NCBI RefSeq assembly: GCF_030272615.1
Contig: NC_081415.1
Location: forward strand, 622,727,740-622,791,739
DNA length: 64,000 nt
Source of the DNA: Cryptomeria japonica
Lineage: Eukaryota; Streptophyta; Pinopsida; Cupressales; Cupressaceae
Reading direction: 5' to 3'
A program made the translations under genes and the position numbers. Each line of letters opens with the position of its first letter. Positions within the stretch are counted from its first letter, which is position 1. Below, piece by piece: positions 22,073 to 34,007 of this stretch. The notes below the pieces were generated by a model. The model saw nothing but the letters and a program-made list of their open reading frames with translations, did no database searches and was not told the origin of the DNA.

Positions 22073-23469
22073 ATCTAATTATTTGTATTCTTTATATGCA
22101 ACCAATTAAACAAGAGAAATATATGTCACTAACATTATTTTTGGTGAGTTATACTTTTTAGTAAGAGATTTATACTAAGTTGCATATCCAAGGGAACTTT
22201 AACTTTATTCTTCACTTAGAGTCATTTCACATTTTCCTTAGTCAAATATTTATAACTTCTTTTCATACTGAGTAATATCTCTCACAATTATTTTCAGCCA
22301 AGTAGCAGTTAGTGGCTATTTTAAATACATGTCAAATGCTACCCATTGTAGCCTTTTTTCTATTTTGTAGGTTTATGATGGGGCATTCATTATAAGGAGA
22401 AATCAAGATTGAATTTTATCTTATAAATATTTAAAAAATTAATTTTCATTGTGTCTTATTTTTTTAACATTCATCTATCTAGTAGTTCACATGAACATCA
22501 ACATGGAAGAAAAAGTAATACTATAAATTGTATGTACTCATTCCTTCTTTCTTTATATTTTGGGCCCACTTTCATTAGAGTTCCATTATTGTAGTCATTA
22601 TGTTACAAGTGGCATATTCATGCATGAATGTGTGTCGTTATATCACCCATCCCCAAAGATTGATCTTAGTCCCTATATCCTCCATCAAATCCACTAGATT
22701 AGATCTCTAGGTGAAAAAAACACACAAGTCATTTCTACATTTGTAGATTGGAAACTTTAAATTTTTATAGTTCAAATTTAAAATAAATCTCATCAAATTT
22801 CACTCTCACTTGTTATTGGATAGTCACCTAATGCATAGTTTTGTTGATTTATCTACTAAATTGTTGTATTATAAGAAGTTCATTTGTTTATTCATTTTCA
22901 CATTATCTAGGATGCATAGATTATCATAATTGTTAAGAAAATATTTATCATTGAAACATAATAAAGCATTAGATCAAGATAAATCATCCTAGGTCTATTG
23001 CATTGTAACTTGTTGTCCTTGATTCTTCCTCTAAAGTAGTTGAATGTATCTAACCAAGAGTCTCATTGAGTAGAAACTAATCCTCATAATTCAACAAAAT
23101 CTTTAGAGGTGTTTGTATGATTGCAAATTCTCACCAAAATTCAAATATTAGAAGATAAAGGCAGGTAAATTAAAGTAATTAATTTTCAACTTGTTCACTC
23201 TCATGAATAGAGGTTATGGTGCAAACCAATTTTGATCATCTTTTACATTAATTTTCTTCTTTTGAAATTAAATTACATATAACATTTAAACTCATTTATT
23301 TTTTTACCTTTAATTCAAAATCTATTATTTATAATCTCATTAATTTCATTTGAATTAATTATATTCAATGAAATACATTATTTATTTAACCTAAATATTT
23401 AACTTATATTTATTCATAATAGATAAGAACTAATCACCAACCATTTCTACAATACATAACAATTAGTGG
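22073..23469. repeat. Duplicated segment, copy 1, right part
   Basis: Matches 52412-53829 in direct orientation. Copy 2 has about 22 extra bases near 52990. AT-rich, no gene recognised. It ends exactly where the LTR of element D begins, as does copy 2. Confidence 0.85.
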
Positions 23470-24978
23470 TGTAGGAGCACCTCATCAAACCCTTCAAGAT
23501 GACATGAAAGAATCTGATAAGGGAGGATAAGGCATTAACAATGTCTTTAGTATGTTTTATATAGGTTTTTAATCATGCATTATATGTTTGTAATAATGAA
23601 TCCCATCTTGTGAACCGAACTCCTATTTTGGCATTTCTATGAGCTAATTAGGACTTTTGGACAATAGGGATCCAATGTGTTGTTTTTGGGTGTTTTAAGA
23701 TGTTTTAGGAGGGGTTTAACTTGACCCAAGGCATTAGGAGGCAAAAGATGACATTTTGACAACTTTTACAAAAGTTTTCAAAAGTTGTCATGAGCAACTT
23801 TTATGGACTTTTGCATTTTGTAATTTGAAACTTCTCCAATGGCTCTAACCTCTTGATTTTTGGTTGAGAGCAGTTTAGGAATGGTTTAAACACCTCAAGG
23901 ATCCAATTTCTAGAGTGTGTGATTGTATGGGAAAGAGTATTGATGCAAACAAACCAATAAAATTATGAGTTTTCCTGGAATTCTAGAGTTTTGGTCTGTG
24001 CTACTGTTCCATACGAATTGGGATCCATTACCAATGATGTGAATTGATTTGAGAGGAGATTTGAATCTGCTTTGATTTTGAGTTGGAGACTTGATTGTGT
24101 GTGTTGCTCCTGATATTTAAGTTTTTTTGTAGGTACTCGGAAAACTAGGGTTTACCTTGGGTTTTTCCTCATTCATGGCCATATCTTGCACTTTACCAAT
24201 CTGAGGCTCATTGGATTTGATGAAAGGAAATTATGGTCAATGTATTTTAGAGTTACAAGATTGTTTTTCAGGAGGAGAAAGGGAGAGAAGTGTTTGAAAT
24301 GACCCTAGGTAGACATCTTTATGTAGCTACCTAGACCTTGAACAAACAAAATCACCTTGTGTGCAAATGGCGATGCTTCTAGGTGTGTAACCTTGGAATC
24401 CCTATTGATTTATGTTTCCCAACATGCCCATGGAATTTTAATCCATTGGCTCATTCATCTGAACATAGCTACTTCATAAAAGAGACCTAATTAGCCCTTC
24501 TAGGACAACCAAATTCTTACCAGCAAAGACCTTTATTTTCCAAACCTTGATCCTTTCATTTGGGGACTTGTAAAACTTTCAAAAGGGTGTCTGAATCCAT
24601 AATTGTTTTACCAAGGTTTTTAGGAAAATCTGAACTTATGGTCCCTTTACTCGCTAAATAGGGCTACAAGCAACTAGGCCTAATTGAGGAAGTTTCTTAA
24701 GGAATGGGTATGAACTCTTGTTACCGGTGCTTTGTTTGAATTTGGGGAGTTTTATATGACCCAAAATCGGTGTGAAACTAATTTGTAGCCCTTGGAGGTA
24801 CCATGGAGTGTGTTGTAGCAAGATAACCCTAATTGAGTAAGAGAGAGTCTTGAAGATGTTGAGCAGATTGTAGTAACGTTGTAGAGCCTTGCCTTAATAG
24901 GATCCCATCCATGTGTTGGGGGGTCAATGTCATACATTTGGAGGTGTTTGGGTATGTAACAAGGAGGGCTCTGCATCA
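23470..24978 (+). repeat. Element D 5' LTR
   Basis: About 1,509 bp from TGTAGGAGCACCTCATC to CTGCATCA. The exact end is uncertain by three bases. It matches the 3' LTR from 37415 and the fragment at 53830-54153. A TATA-like TTTATATAGG lies near 23558. Confidence 0.85.
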
Positions 24979-24980
24979 AG

Positions 24981-24992
24981 TGGTATCAGAGC
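24981..24992 (+). other. Element D primer-binding site
   Basis: TGGTATCAGAGC, two bases after the LTR. Confidence 0.85.
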
Positions 24993-25029
24993 TAGTGACG
25001 GTTTTGGTAAGGAGATAGAAAATTGAGAG

Positions 25030-26166
25030 ATGTCAAAGGGACAAGAAGAAGAGGTCCCTAGAGGACCAATCACCAACATGGAATTGGCAAAGATTGTAAG
25101 AGAGCAGGCCACTGCTTGTAAGAGAGTAGATGGAAAGGAATATGGAGGCACTGGTAGTTGTGATGAAGGGGATGAGGATGGGATCCCTATGTTGGAGGAA
25201 GAGGTGCTTCCTCCTAACCAGAGGAACTTCCTTAATGCCCTCAAATCCATGGAGAGGAGAACCATGGAGCAGAATATTGATTTCCCAACTTTCACTAGGA
25301 AGATGGAACCAGATGTTGTGATGGATTGGATAGACTCCCTGTCTAGTTTCTTTGAGTGTGAAGACATTCCAGGACACCAAAAGGTGAAGATTTCTAAGTC
25401 CAAGTTGAAGGGAGCAGCCCTAACTTGGTGGAACTTTGTCCAAGAGGAAAGAGAGAAGGACAATAATCCCAAGATTGATTCTTGGAAGAGGATGGTTGCC
25501 TTGATCAAAGAGGCCTATGTACCCAAAGACTATGAAATACAACTCCATAAGAGGAGACAAAATCTCAAGCAGAAAGAGATGGATGTCAACTCATATACTG
25601 AGGAGTTCCAAAGTATATGCATGTAGTCTAAAACAAAAGAGGAAGAGAGTGAGAAAGTTGCCCAATACCTGAATGGATTAAGTTACAACTGTCAAGAAGA
25701 ATTGAACCTTCTTAGCCTGGATACCATTGGTAGATGCCATCAAGTTGATATCAAGGTGGAAGAGAAGATCAAAAGGAGACAAGAGAAGAATGATTTTATA
25801 AGAGGAAGTCAAAAAAGGGGTGGAAGAAATTTTTTTAGAAGCAAAGGAAATGGCTTTGGAAATCAATGTGAAATCAGTCAAGAAGGTAATAAAGTAGAGA
25901 GTAGTTCCAATAACAATGGAGGATACAATCAAAGAGGTAATTTTAGAGGAAGAAGACCACCATTCAGAGGGACATCTCAAGGTAGAGGTCCAATCAGATG
26001 TTATAACTGCAATCAAGAAGGACACATGGCTAATAGATGCCCGGAGAAGCCTACTAGTTCCATAGGAGAAAGAAGAAGTAACTTGATTTTAGAGGCTGAC
26101 TGGAAAAGTGTGGCAAGTGTCAACACATACCTTATTATCAATACCCCTAATAGTTATGGATACCCT
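25030..26166 (+). pseudogene. Element D gag, 5' of the E insertion
   Basis: ATG at 25030. It encodes a Ty3-type Gag with the retrotransposon-gag fold region (ALTWWNFVQ, about residues 130-140; SYTEEFQ), broken by TAG at 25624-25626. It continues in the same frame through an Arg/Gly/Asn-rich stretch (about 250-320) to a CCHC knuckle CYNCNQEGHMANRC (first Cys codon at 25999). Element E interrupts the frame at 26167, after the codons for NSYGYP; the frame resumes at 34008. Confidence 0.85.
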
Positions 26167-26958
26167 TTTTAAGATTCTGACAAATACTAAGAGGGGGGTG
26201 AATCAGTATCTAACCAGTTAATAGATTTTCTTAACTTAAAACATGCAGAACATATTAATACGGTGTACCCGTAAGCAGAAAGTAATGCAATAAATAGAGA
26301 TAACAATAACCACATGAAAAACACACCATAACATAAGGATTTAATGAGGAAAACCGGTGTGGGAAAAACCTCGGTGGGATTTGTGACCCACAATATTCAC
26401 TTACTGGCCAATAGGAGAATATTACTGCTACAAGAGGGGCCTGCACATGCAGGAAGGCCAACAGCCTAGAGCTCACTGCTCAATGCGAAGTCTCACTGAG
26501 TTACAATGATGGATTATACAAATCTAGTATCTTGTACTACTTCAGAATAGCATCTATAATGCCAGATCCAGTACCGATTTCTGCTCTGCTTCTTACATAA
26601 ACCCTTAACCTATAATTCACATAATAGGTCTGCCTTATTTCGCCTAAATATCATCTTCTTACTTACAAATTTTATACAATGATCTCTCTTATATAAGAGT
26701 CATTTTACAATGATGCCAAGTTGGCTTACAAAGATTTTACAATAATAAACAAAATACAATATAACAAAAATCTTGTCAGCCTCTGTGCTGGTATGCTTCC
26801 TTTCTCTATCGGTGCCGGTGGTCTGAGTGTTGGTGTAGAGTCTGATCTTGCTAGTGCCTATGTAATGCCTTGCCGGTGACATAATATTGTAAGGTTTCCA
26901 TCAATGACAAAACCTTCAATCACCTACAATGTCTCATTAGAGTGTGCATATGCCAACA
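26167..26958 (-). repeat. Element E 3' LTR
   Basis: 792 bp. Matches 33214-34002; the G run is G6 here against about G14 in the other LTR. Outer terminus decayed. Confidence 0.9.
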
Positions 26959-26960
26959 AT

Positions 26961-26970
26961 GTCCCCCTTT
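26961..26970 (-). other. Element E polypurine tract
   Basis: AAAGGGGGAC on the minus strand next to the 3' LTR. A second tract (AAAGGGGGAG) is at 27115-27124. Confidence 0.72.
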
Positions 26971-27173
26971 GGCATTGATGGCAACACTCATGAGAAAATT
27001 CAAAAGTGTATCCAAAACTATAATCCAAAAATGTTTCCCAAAATATGTTACCAAAAATATAAGAGCTCCCCCTGAGCAGATAAGTCTTTTGCCGGTTATT
27101 TTCTCATACTACTACTCCCCCTTTGGCATCAATGACAAAGGTTGCCAAGATGTTAGTAGAGTTTTAGTCTCAC

Positions 27174-30100
27174 TCAACCTTGTAACTGGGTAGTTACAAT
27201 TTGAAAAAGATCTACCAAAATCAATTTTATACTTTCCATAAACTTCTTGCTATCCTTTATTGCTATCTCTATTCTTTTAACTGTACTGGTGAGGTGCTAC
27301 ATATGCTCTTCCGGTGTTCTCTGTCCCTGTACTAGTGCCTCAGATATTTCCTTCCGTAATGATGCTAGATAGTCCAATCTTGGACTTAGTCTTAGTCTCA
27401 AATGCTTTGCCTTATTTACTATTCTCTCCTTTTCTCTTTCCAACTTAAGTAATTCTTCCTCAAAACTTGTTATCCTTTGCTCAAAAACTGATAATGTATC
27501 AGGTGAGTTAACAAAATTGTCTGCAAGTTTATTGATTTCATCCTGTACCTTGCTCATTTTCTTATCTTTGTCTAATGTCAAAAAGTTTGTCTTGCAAGTA
27601 TCTTTATACAAAGTTTTAAATTCCTTTAATAAGTTGCATAGTTCCGGTAGAAGTGTGTCAAATTCCCTAGTACACTTCTTTATCTGATCTTCAAAGAATT
27701 TTTGCTTTTCAATTTCTAGCTTTTTCTTCAATGTCTCTTCCTTTATTTCCTCAATAGTCACTATGTTCTTAGTGATGTATTTACACAAAGTATCAAGTTG
27801 TTTTAAAGAATCTTTATTGTCTATGTTACAGTTAGGAGCTATTACCTTCAAGATTGGGATTGTGTCATCTATAGCTTTATAAGCCTGTGAACTACAATCT
27901 GTTATCTTTTTGATGGAGGCCAAAAGTACTTCAGTTACATTTGTTGATTTGTAGCCTGCTGAGGAGGAACCAACATTCTGAATTTTGCCAGTGGAGGAAG
28001 TAACCAAGCTTGCAGTGACCTCTGGTAGGTCAGTCTATGTTTCCATTTCTTTAAGCAATGGGTTTTGATCTTCTCTTGTTGCCGGTGGCACTGTTTCCAT
28101 GTGTACCTGTTCCTGTTCTAGAGCCTGTTGCTCTACTTGTCTCTCTATTTGTTGCTTTGTTTTAGTCTTAGTCTGAGTCTCTACCTGTTGCTCTGTTGTA
28201 TTGTTAATGTTGTCAGTTTTCGGTGGCTCACTAGCAATATTTGTCTCGCCGGTTGTTTCTTTGTCTATCACAATGTTGACCTTTTGTGTATCAACATCAA
28301 CTGTGTATAGTACCTCAGGATTAGGATTTGTATCCTCTGTGTCCATACTCTCATCTGCCGGTTGATCTTCAGTAGTTTTTACCGGTGATGCAATTTGAGG
28401 TGGTGGGGATAAGTTATCTTTAACTTTGATACTCGGAGGTCCACCAACCTTTCCTTTTCCTTTGTCTCTCTCCTTCTGGTATACCTTTATTGGTTTGGGG
28501 TTCCTTTATTCTTCCTGTTTTTCTTTCTCAACAAGAAATATGTCCCATACATTTTCTATTTCCTCTGTTACTTCATTCACTCTTCCAACCATTAATGCAA
28601 TATGTCAATGTGCAGTAGAGAATACTGACCGATTGGCTTCAGTAATTAAGTCATCTATCTCCTTAGGTGATTTTATTGGATAAACAACAAGTAACTTTTC
28701 AATTTTGATTTTCTTATCAAGCTCTACAACAACTTGTCTTCTTGCTTCCAGTCTTTTGAATAATTCATCTAGTAGATCATCTATTACTTCCATTAAGAAC
28801 TTCTTATAGATGTCCATGTGTAAAATAACACTGTTTTCAACTTGTTCTTTGTCATCTGCTAACAGTGTATCATAGACCTTTCCTATGTTTTTGAGTTTCC
28901 TTTCCTCTGTGATTTCATACAACAATTTGTCAAGAGGGGCCAAGTTTTGTTTAGTCTTCTTCTTCTTTGGTGTCAACTTTTTCTTTGGTGTTGTCTTTCT
29001 AACCGGTGACCTTACTGCCTATTTTTTTTGTCTAGTCCTTCTAGGCGAAGGCATGGATGCCGGTGAAGGATCCCTTTTCCTTACAACTCTTTCGAAAGCT
29101 GCAGGCATGTCACTTTCCAAAGAAGTAGCTACCAGTGATAGGTGAGTCTCAGGCTGTAGAGTTCCTAACTCATCCTGAGTGATACCGGTTTGTTTCAATA
29201 CATCTTCTTTAACAGCCTTAGCTTGTCTAAAGCCTCTTCTCACAACTGCCTCAACCTTTTTCACTCTCTTCTTAGATTGAATTTGTTTTTCTGTGGTTTC
29301 AGCACTACCAAATACTTCTTCCTTTGGTTCATTTGGTGCTTCCAAAAGTGCTTTAGCATAAGTCTCAATTATATGATCATTTGTCTCATAACCCATCTCT
29401 GTGTAGCGTCCTAAAATTGCGACACTTGCGATTTCGACTGCATTTGGGTCTTCATGATGGTGGCGCAACGTTGAACCTGAATGGAGACCCTGAAACCTGT
29501 TTACGACATCAAAAATTGCATATTTCTGCACCTTGGCCTGATCCTTCCTTGCACCCTGCTGTCCCGGGAGGTGGGACCATGGCGCCTAGTGCCCTGGTCC
29601 CCCAGGACCATGGCGCCCAGCGCCTTGGTCCCTGGCCCTATTTTGGGCCCGGTCTCTTGTTGGGCATCGGGTCTTTAAGTTTGCAATTCAGAAAACAATG
29701 CTTCTAGGTCGGCCTAAGGTCAGGAAAATCAGTCTCCTAACCCTAATTGACAAGTATATAAACTACTTTTCCTCTCCTAGAAAGGGAGGAAGGAAGTAAG
29801 CAAGAACAAGACGCGGAAGCGATATTCAAACATTCAAACATTCAAGCATTCAAGCATTCCTTCAAGCAATTGAGTATTCTAAGTCTCCATTCAAGGCTAG
29901 GTGTTGCATTCAAAGACAAGGATTCAACCATTGAAGAGGAGATCATTTACAACATACAACATACAACATCATTACACCTTCGCATGTAAGAATACAAACA
30001 TTCTTACAACAAGGTATCAGTACTTGTTTACATTACAAACATTTACATTTACAACATTCTCATTTCTTGGTTAATTCCAAAACCAAGGTTTGACCTGAAG

Positions 30101-31683
30101 GCAAACCCCTAATCCCTAACCCCCCAATCATCCTCTCTTTTCTATGTGTAGGTTGTAGGTACGCGGATGTAATTGAAGATCTGGAATCCTTGTGCAGAGA
30201 CGAACAGATCCACCTTCATTTTGCGGATTTTTCGGAGGACCGTGTGCACTCTGGGCGCCATCGTCCCATCAAATTTCGCTCAAATTTGTAGAACAGTATC
30301 GTCTCAACATTTTACTGCTAATTTCAGGTCCGTAGCTTCATCCTGTGTCCCAATCTCCATCTACAAGCGAATCTTTCTTACTTTTACATACATTCCTAAT
30401 TCAATCCTAATTCAATCCTTCTATCTACATTCTTTACAAAAGAGGGTATCCTTGCTGTCTCAACCCTTGAAACTCATTTAGAATCTAGTCTTGCATTGTG
30501 AGGGATTGGATCTTGTGGGTTTCAACCCCTCTTTTGAATGTAAAGTCTCTCCTAGGCGAAAACCGTCAATCCTAGTGACCTCCTTTCTCTCTCCATGGAG
30601 TGGGGGAACACCTAGGGTTCGATTTTCCACTTTACACTCTGTTACCCAGATTGTTCTTGAGATGTCTGCTATCATCCAGATCTCATCCTTTTTGATTACA
30701 AAACATATATCATCCTTGTATTTGTTGACAATTTTCTTTGATAGTCTGATTCTTTTGTTCATCCTAACCTTTAGTGCTTGAAAATAGTCATGAATGTTCT
30801 TTTCTTTGTTCCCATCCATGTTATTGAATAGGTCTGTTAACTGTTTTCCTATCGGTATATCAAATCCAAGATTCTTATGGCCAATACCAGGAACTTGCTT
30901 AGTTATGTGCAGCATCAAGCATACAAGTAGATTTCCAAATCTAAATGTTCCTTTCTTATCCTTCTTGATTTTTCCTAAGTTATCAATCAACTCATCTTTT
31001 AACCATTCACATACATCAATTTTCACATTATCTTTAACCATGTCATAAGCACTTTTAATGAATAAACTATAAATTGAGTTAAGTCTGTTTGCATGAGTTG
31101 CTTTGTACCCTAAAATCATGCTAACAAATCTCACATTTATATCAGTCACATCATTAACACTCAGAGACCTTCTGTCTGATGTTGCACCAGTTAAGTTCAT
31201 TACTAGGTCATTGGAGACCTTCTTGGTTTTGTCTGGTCTATTACCGATGGAAGGTAACCCTGTTACTACTTTCATAGCCTCCTTTGTTATTTTGTGTACT
31301 GAATCAAGCCAAAAGAATGAACCATGTACGCTGCTTAAAACTATCCTAATCACCTCCTTGGGAAATTCAGGAATGCAGAGGATTTCAGTGAATCCTAGGG
31401 TTTCAACAATTTTATGTTCTGGTTTTACATTACTAGAATCATCACAGACAATAGATTTGTACATGTTTTTGATTTCTTCATCTCCTAATTCCTCTATGTT
31501 GCAGTGAATATATATTTGGAGATCTTCTGCGAAAACAACTCCCTTTAGAATTTGGGAAAAAGCACCTACATTGTCATCTTTCTTGGCTACCTGAGGAACT
31601 GGTTGAAATACGGGCCTAGGGCATTTTATAACCTCGACTAATGTAGGGTTTGCTATGAATTCAGGTGCAAAGGAGGATGCCAT
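27174..31683 (-). pseudogene. Element E ORF2, split by a solo LTR
   Basis: ATG at 31683 (MASSFAPEFIANP). The first 350 codons are open to RTIWVTE, where the solo LTR interrupts. The coding frame resumes at 29401 and is exactly in register once the LTR and one CTCTG are removed. Further stops: TAG 29021-29019, TGA near 28605, TAA near 28509, TAG near 28035, one near 27297. Natural end TGA at 27176-27174. The block order matches element C. The C-terminal part includes Thr/Gln-rich repeats (about 28050-28250) and a 236-codon coiled coil (28007-27297). About 1,090 codons in all. Confidence 0.77.
29402..30636 (+). repeat. Element I: solo LTR, probably Ty3/gypsy
   Basis: 1,235 bp from TGTAGCGTCC to CACTTTACA, flanked by the 5 bp duplication CTCTG (29397-29401 and 30637-30641). 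Element C shows the uninserted order CATCTCTGTTACCC. No internal region or second LTR is present, so this is a recombined solo LTR. It contains a TATA-like GTATATAAAC near 29754 and two GC-rich palindromic repeats near 29573-29632. The family assignment rests on the TGTAGCGTCC terminus, which resembles that of element F. Confidence 0.85.
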
Positions 31684-31824
31684 GATAAATACCTTTTTCT
31701 GCCTTTTGATGGATTGATTTCTAAAGTGCTTTGCCTTTTTTCTTGAAATCCCTTAGCTCTACAAATTTTGCGCTCTTTGAATGTTTGAAATCTCAGTGAA
31801 GTGAAATGGAGCCAAAACCACAAA

Positions 31825-31830
31825 TTTATA
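31825..31830 (-). promoter_or_regulatory. Putative internal TATA box upstream of ORF2 (element E)
   Basis: TATAAA on the minus strand, 147 bases before the ORF2 ATG, followed by GGTTTTGGCTCC as in element C. Confidence 0.5.
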
Positions 31831-31981
31831 ATGCTTATTTTGCAATCTACCACATTTAATGCATGCTGGTTAAGTAGCCACTTAACATTGTCTACCGGTA
31901 TAGAAGTAATTTCCAACTTCTCACCATTAACCGAGGGAATTAATATGTCTCATGATTTCCAAACCCTCAAGAAAATTTTCT

Positions 31982-33142
31982 TCAATTTGATGAAGAGCTT
32001 CCTGCCGGTGGAGTATTACTCTGTCTTGCCAGTGAAGCATCACTCTATCTTGTCAGTGAAGCATTGATTGGTTCTACCAGTGGAGGAGTATTCCCAATAG
32101 TATTTAGGTCTGACTTTCTAATCCATTGTTTTGAGAATTCTTGCTTAACCTCTTCAACCTTTTCTTTACCTTTCAAGCTAGAACTTTTGTTGTCTGTCGA
32201 TAATCCTTTACTTCTACAGAATTTTGCAATATGCCCAACCTTGTTACATGCATAACAAGTCACATTATTCTTCTGAATAGCTTTCCCATAACCTATGCCA
32301 GTTTGTGTTCTGCATTGATTAGATAGGTGCCCAAATCTTCCACAAACATAACATCTCACATTCATTCTGCAATTTTCAGAGTTGTGACCAACTTTGTTGC
32401 ATTTTGAACATTGACCGGTGGGTGTGTTGATATTCTGATAATTTCTAGATCTACATTCATTTGCTCTATGACCATACTTATTACAGTTAAAGCATTTTCC
32501 ATTGAATTTATAAGCATTAGGTTGCCTTACCGGTTTGCTATGATCCTATGTATTTGCAGTACCAGAGCTTTCACCAACTTCAAAGCCAATTCCAGAAGTG
32601 TCACCTTTAGGTTTTTGATTCTTTAGCAAGTTACCAAGTTCCTCTGAGCTTTTCTTAAATTTTTCTTTATGTTGATTTGTAGTATCTAGTTCTCTTTCTA
32701 AGACTTCTTTCTGCCTCGTTAGTTCATTGGAGTCATTCCGAGTGTGTATCAGATCTGTCTTCAATAAATCATTTTCATAGCTAAGTCTTGTGTTTTCATT
32801 TGCAACATCACTTAGTCTTCTAGTCAAATCTTCTTCATTCTTCTTTTTATCTTCAACTTCTTTACAAAATCTCATAGTCATATCCTGCATCTCATTCTTT
32901 GTTGTCATGTTCTCTTGTTTCAGCTTGTTTATCATATCATTAAGTGATTCCTTTTCATCATTCTCATTTTGCATCTTTTCACAAAGTTCTCTTCTCTTGT
33001 TTCTTGAAATGGTAAGATTTTCTTGAAGTGCCTGAATGATATCCTGGGCTTCTTTTAGATCATCTTCTAGTTTGATATTTTTCAACTTCTTTGCATCATA
33101 GTCTGAAAGAGCTGCTTCTAGTTACTTCATTAGATTTTCCAT
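31982..33142 (-). pseudogene. Element E Gag-like protein, broken
   Basis: ATG at 33142. Coiled-coil N-terminal half, four complete CCHC knuckles (about 32520-32205) and a Pro-rich tail. In-frame stops: a TAA just after the start (about 33124), TAG at 32548-32546 and TAG at 32047-32045. Natural stop TGA at 31984-31982. Same protein as in B and C. Confidence 0.8.
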
Positions 33143-33199
33143 ATCTACCAGTGTTAAGATCTTCGTCAGGCTGTTAGGCTTCTAAAAATAGAGGACCAA

Positions 33200-33211
33200 G
33201 CTCTGATACCA
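33200..33211 (-). other. Element E primer-binding site
   Basis: TGGTATCAGAGC on the minus strand, two bases inside the 5' LTR. Confidence 0.87.
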
Positions 33212-33213
33212 AT

Positions 33214-34002
33214 TGTTAGGATTCCCATAGATACTAAGAGGGGGGGGGGGGGGTGAATCAGTATCTAACCGGTTAATAGATTTTCTTAACTTAAAACATG
33301 CAGAACATATTAATACTGTGTACTGGTAAGTAGAAAGTAATGCAATAAATAGAGATAAAAATAACCACATGAAAAACACACCATAACACAAGGATTTAAC
33401 GAGGAAACCTAGTGTGGGAAAAACCTTGGTGGGATTTGTGACCCACAATATTGACTTGCTGGCCAATAAGAGAATATTACTATTACAAGAGGGGCCTGCA
33501 CATGCAGGAAGGCCAACTGCCTAGAGCTCACTGCTCAATGGGAAGTCTCATTGACTTACAATGATGGATTATACAAATCCAGTATCCTGTATTGCTTTAG
33601 AATAGCATCTATAATGCCAGATCTAGTACCGGTTTCTGCTCTGCTTCTTACATAAATCCTTAACCTATAATTCGGATAATAGGTCTACCTTATTTTACCT
33701 AAATATCATCTTCTTACTTACTTACAAATGTTCTACAATGATCTCTCTTATATAAGATTCATTTTACAATGATGCCAAGTTGGCTTACAAATCTTTTACA
33801 ATAATAAACAAAATACAATATAGCAAAAATCTTGTCAGCCTCTGTGCTGGTATGCTTACTTTCTATGTCAGTGCCCGTGTAGAGTCTAATCTTGCTAGTA
33901 CCGGTGTAATGCCTTCCCGGTGCCATAGGATTGTAAGGTTGCCATCAATGAAAAAACCTTCAATCACCTACAATGTCTCATTGGAGTGTGCATATGCCAA
34001 CA
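33214..34002 (-). repeat. Element E 5' LTR
   Basis: 789 bp, on the plus strand TGTTAGGATTCCC to GCCAACA, with a G run of about 14 near 33240. Confidence 0.92.
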
Positions 34003-34007
34003 ACCCT

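Larger units (their letters stand above)
26167..34002 (-). mobile_element. Element E: RT-less two-ORF LTR retrotransposon nested in D
   Basis: Minus strand, LTRs 26167-26958 and 33214-34002, target duplication ACCCT (26162-26166 and 34003-34007). The 3' LTR terminus is mutated (TG reads TT on the plus strand). Removing the solo LTR inside leaves about 6.6 kb, the same as B and C, with the same gag-ORF2 plan and no pol. Confidence 0.93.

Noticed and set aside
24930-25508. 192-codon minus-strand ORF
   Set aside because: Antisense shadow of element D gag.
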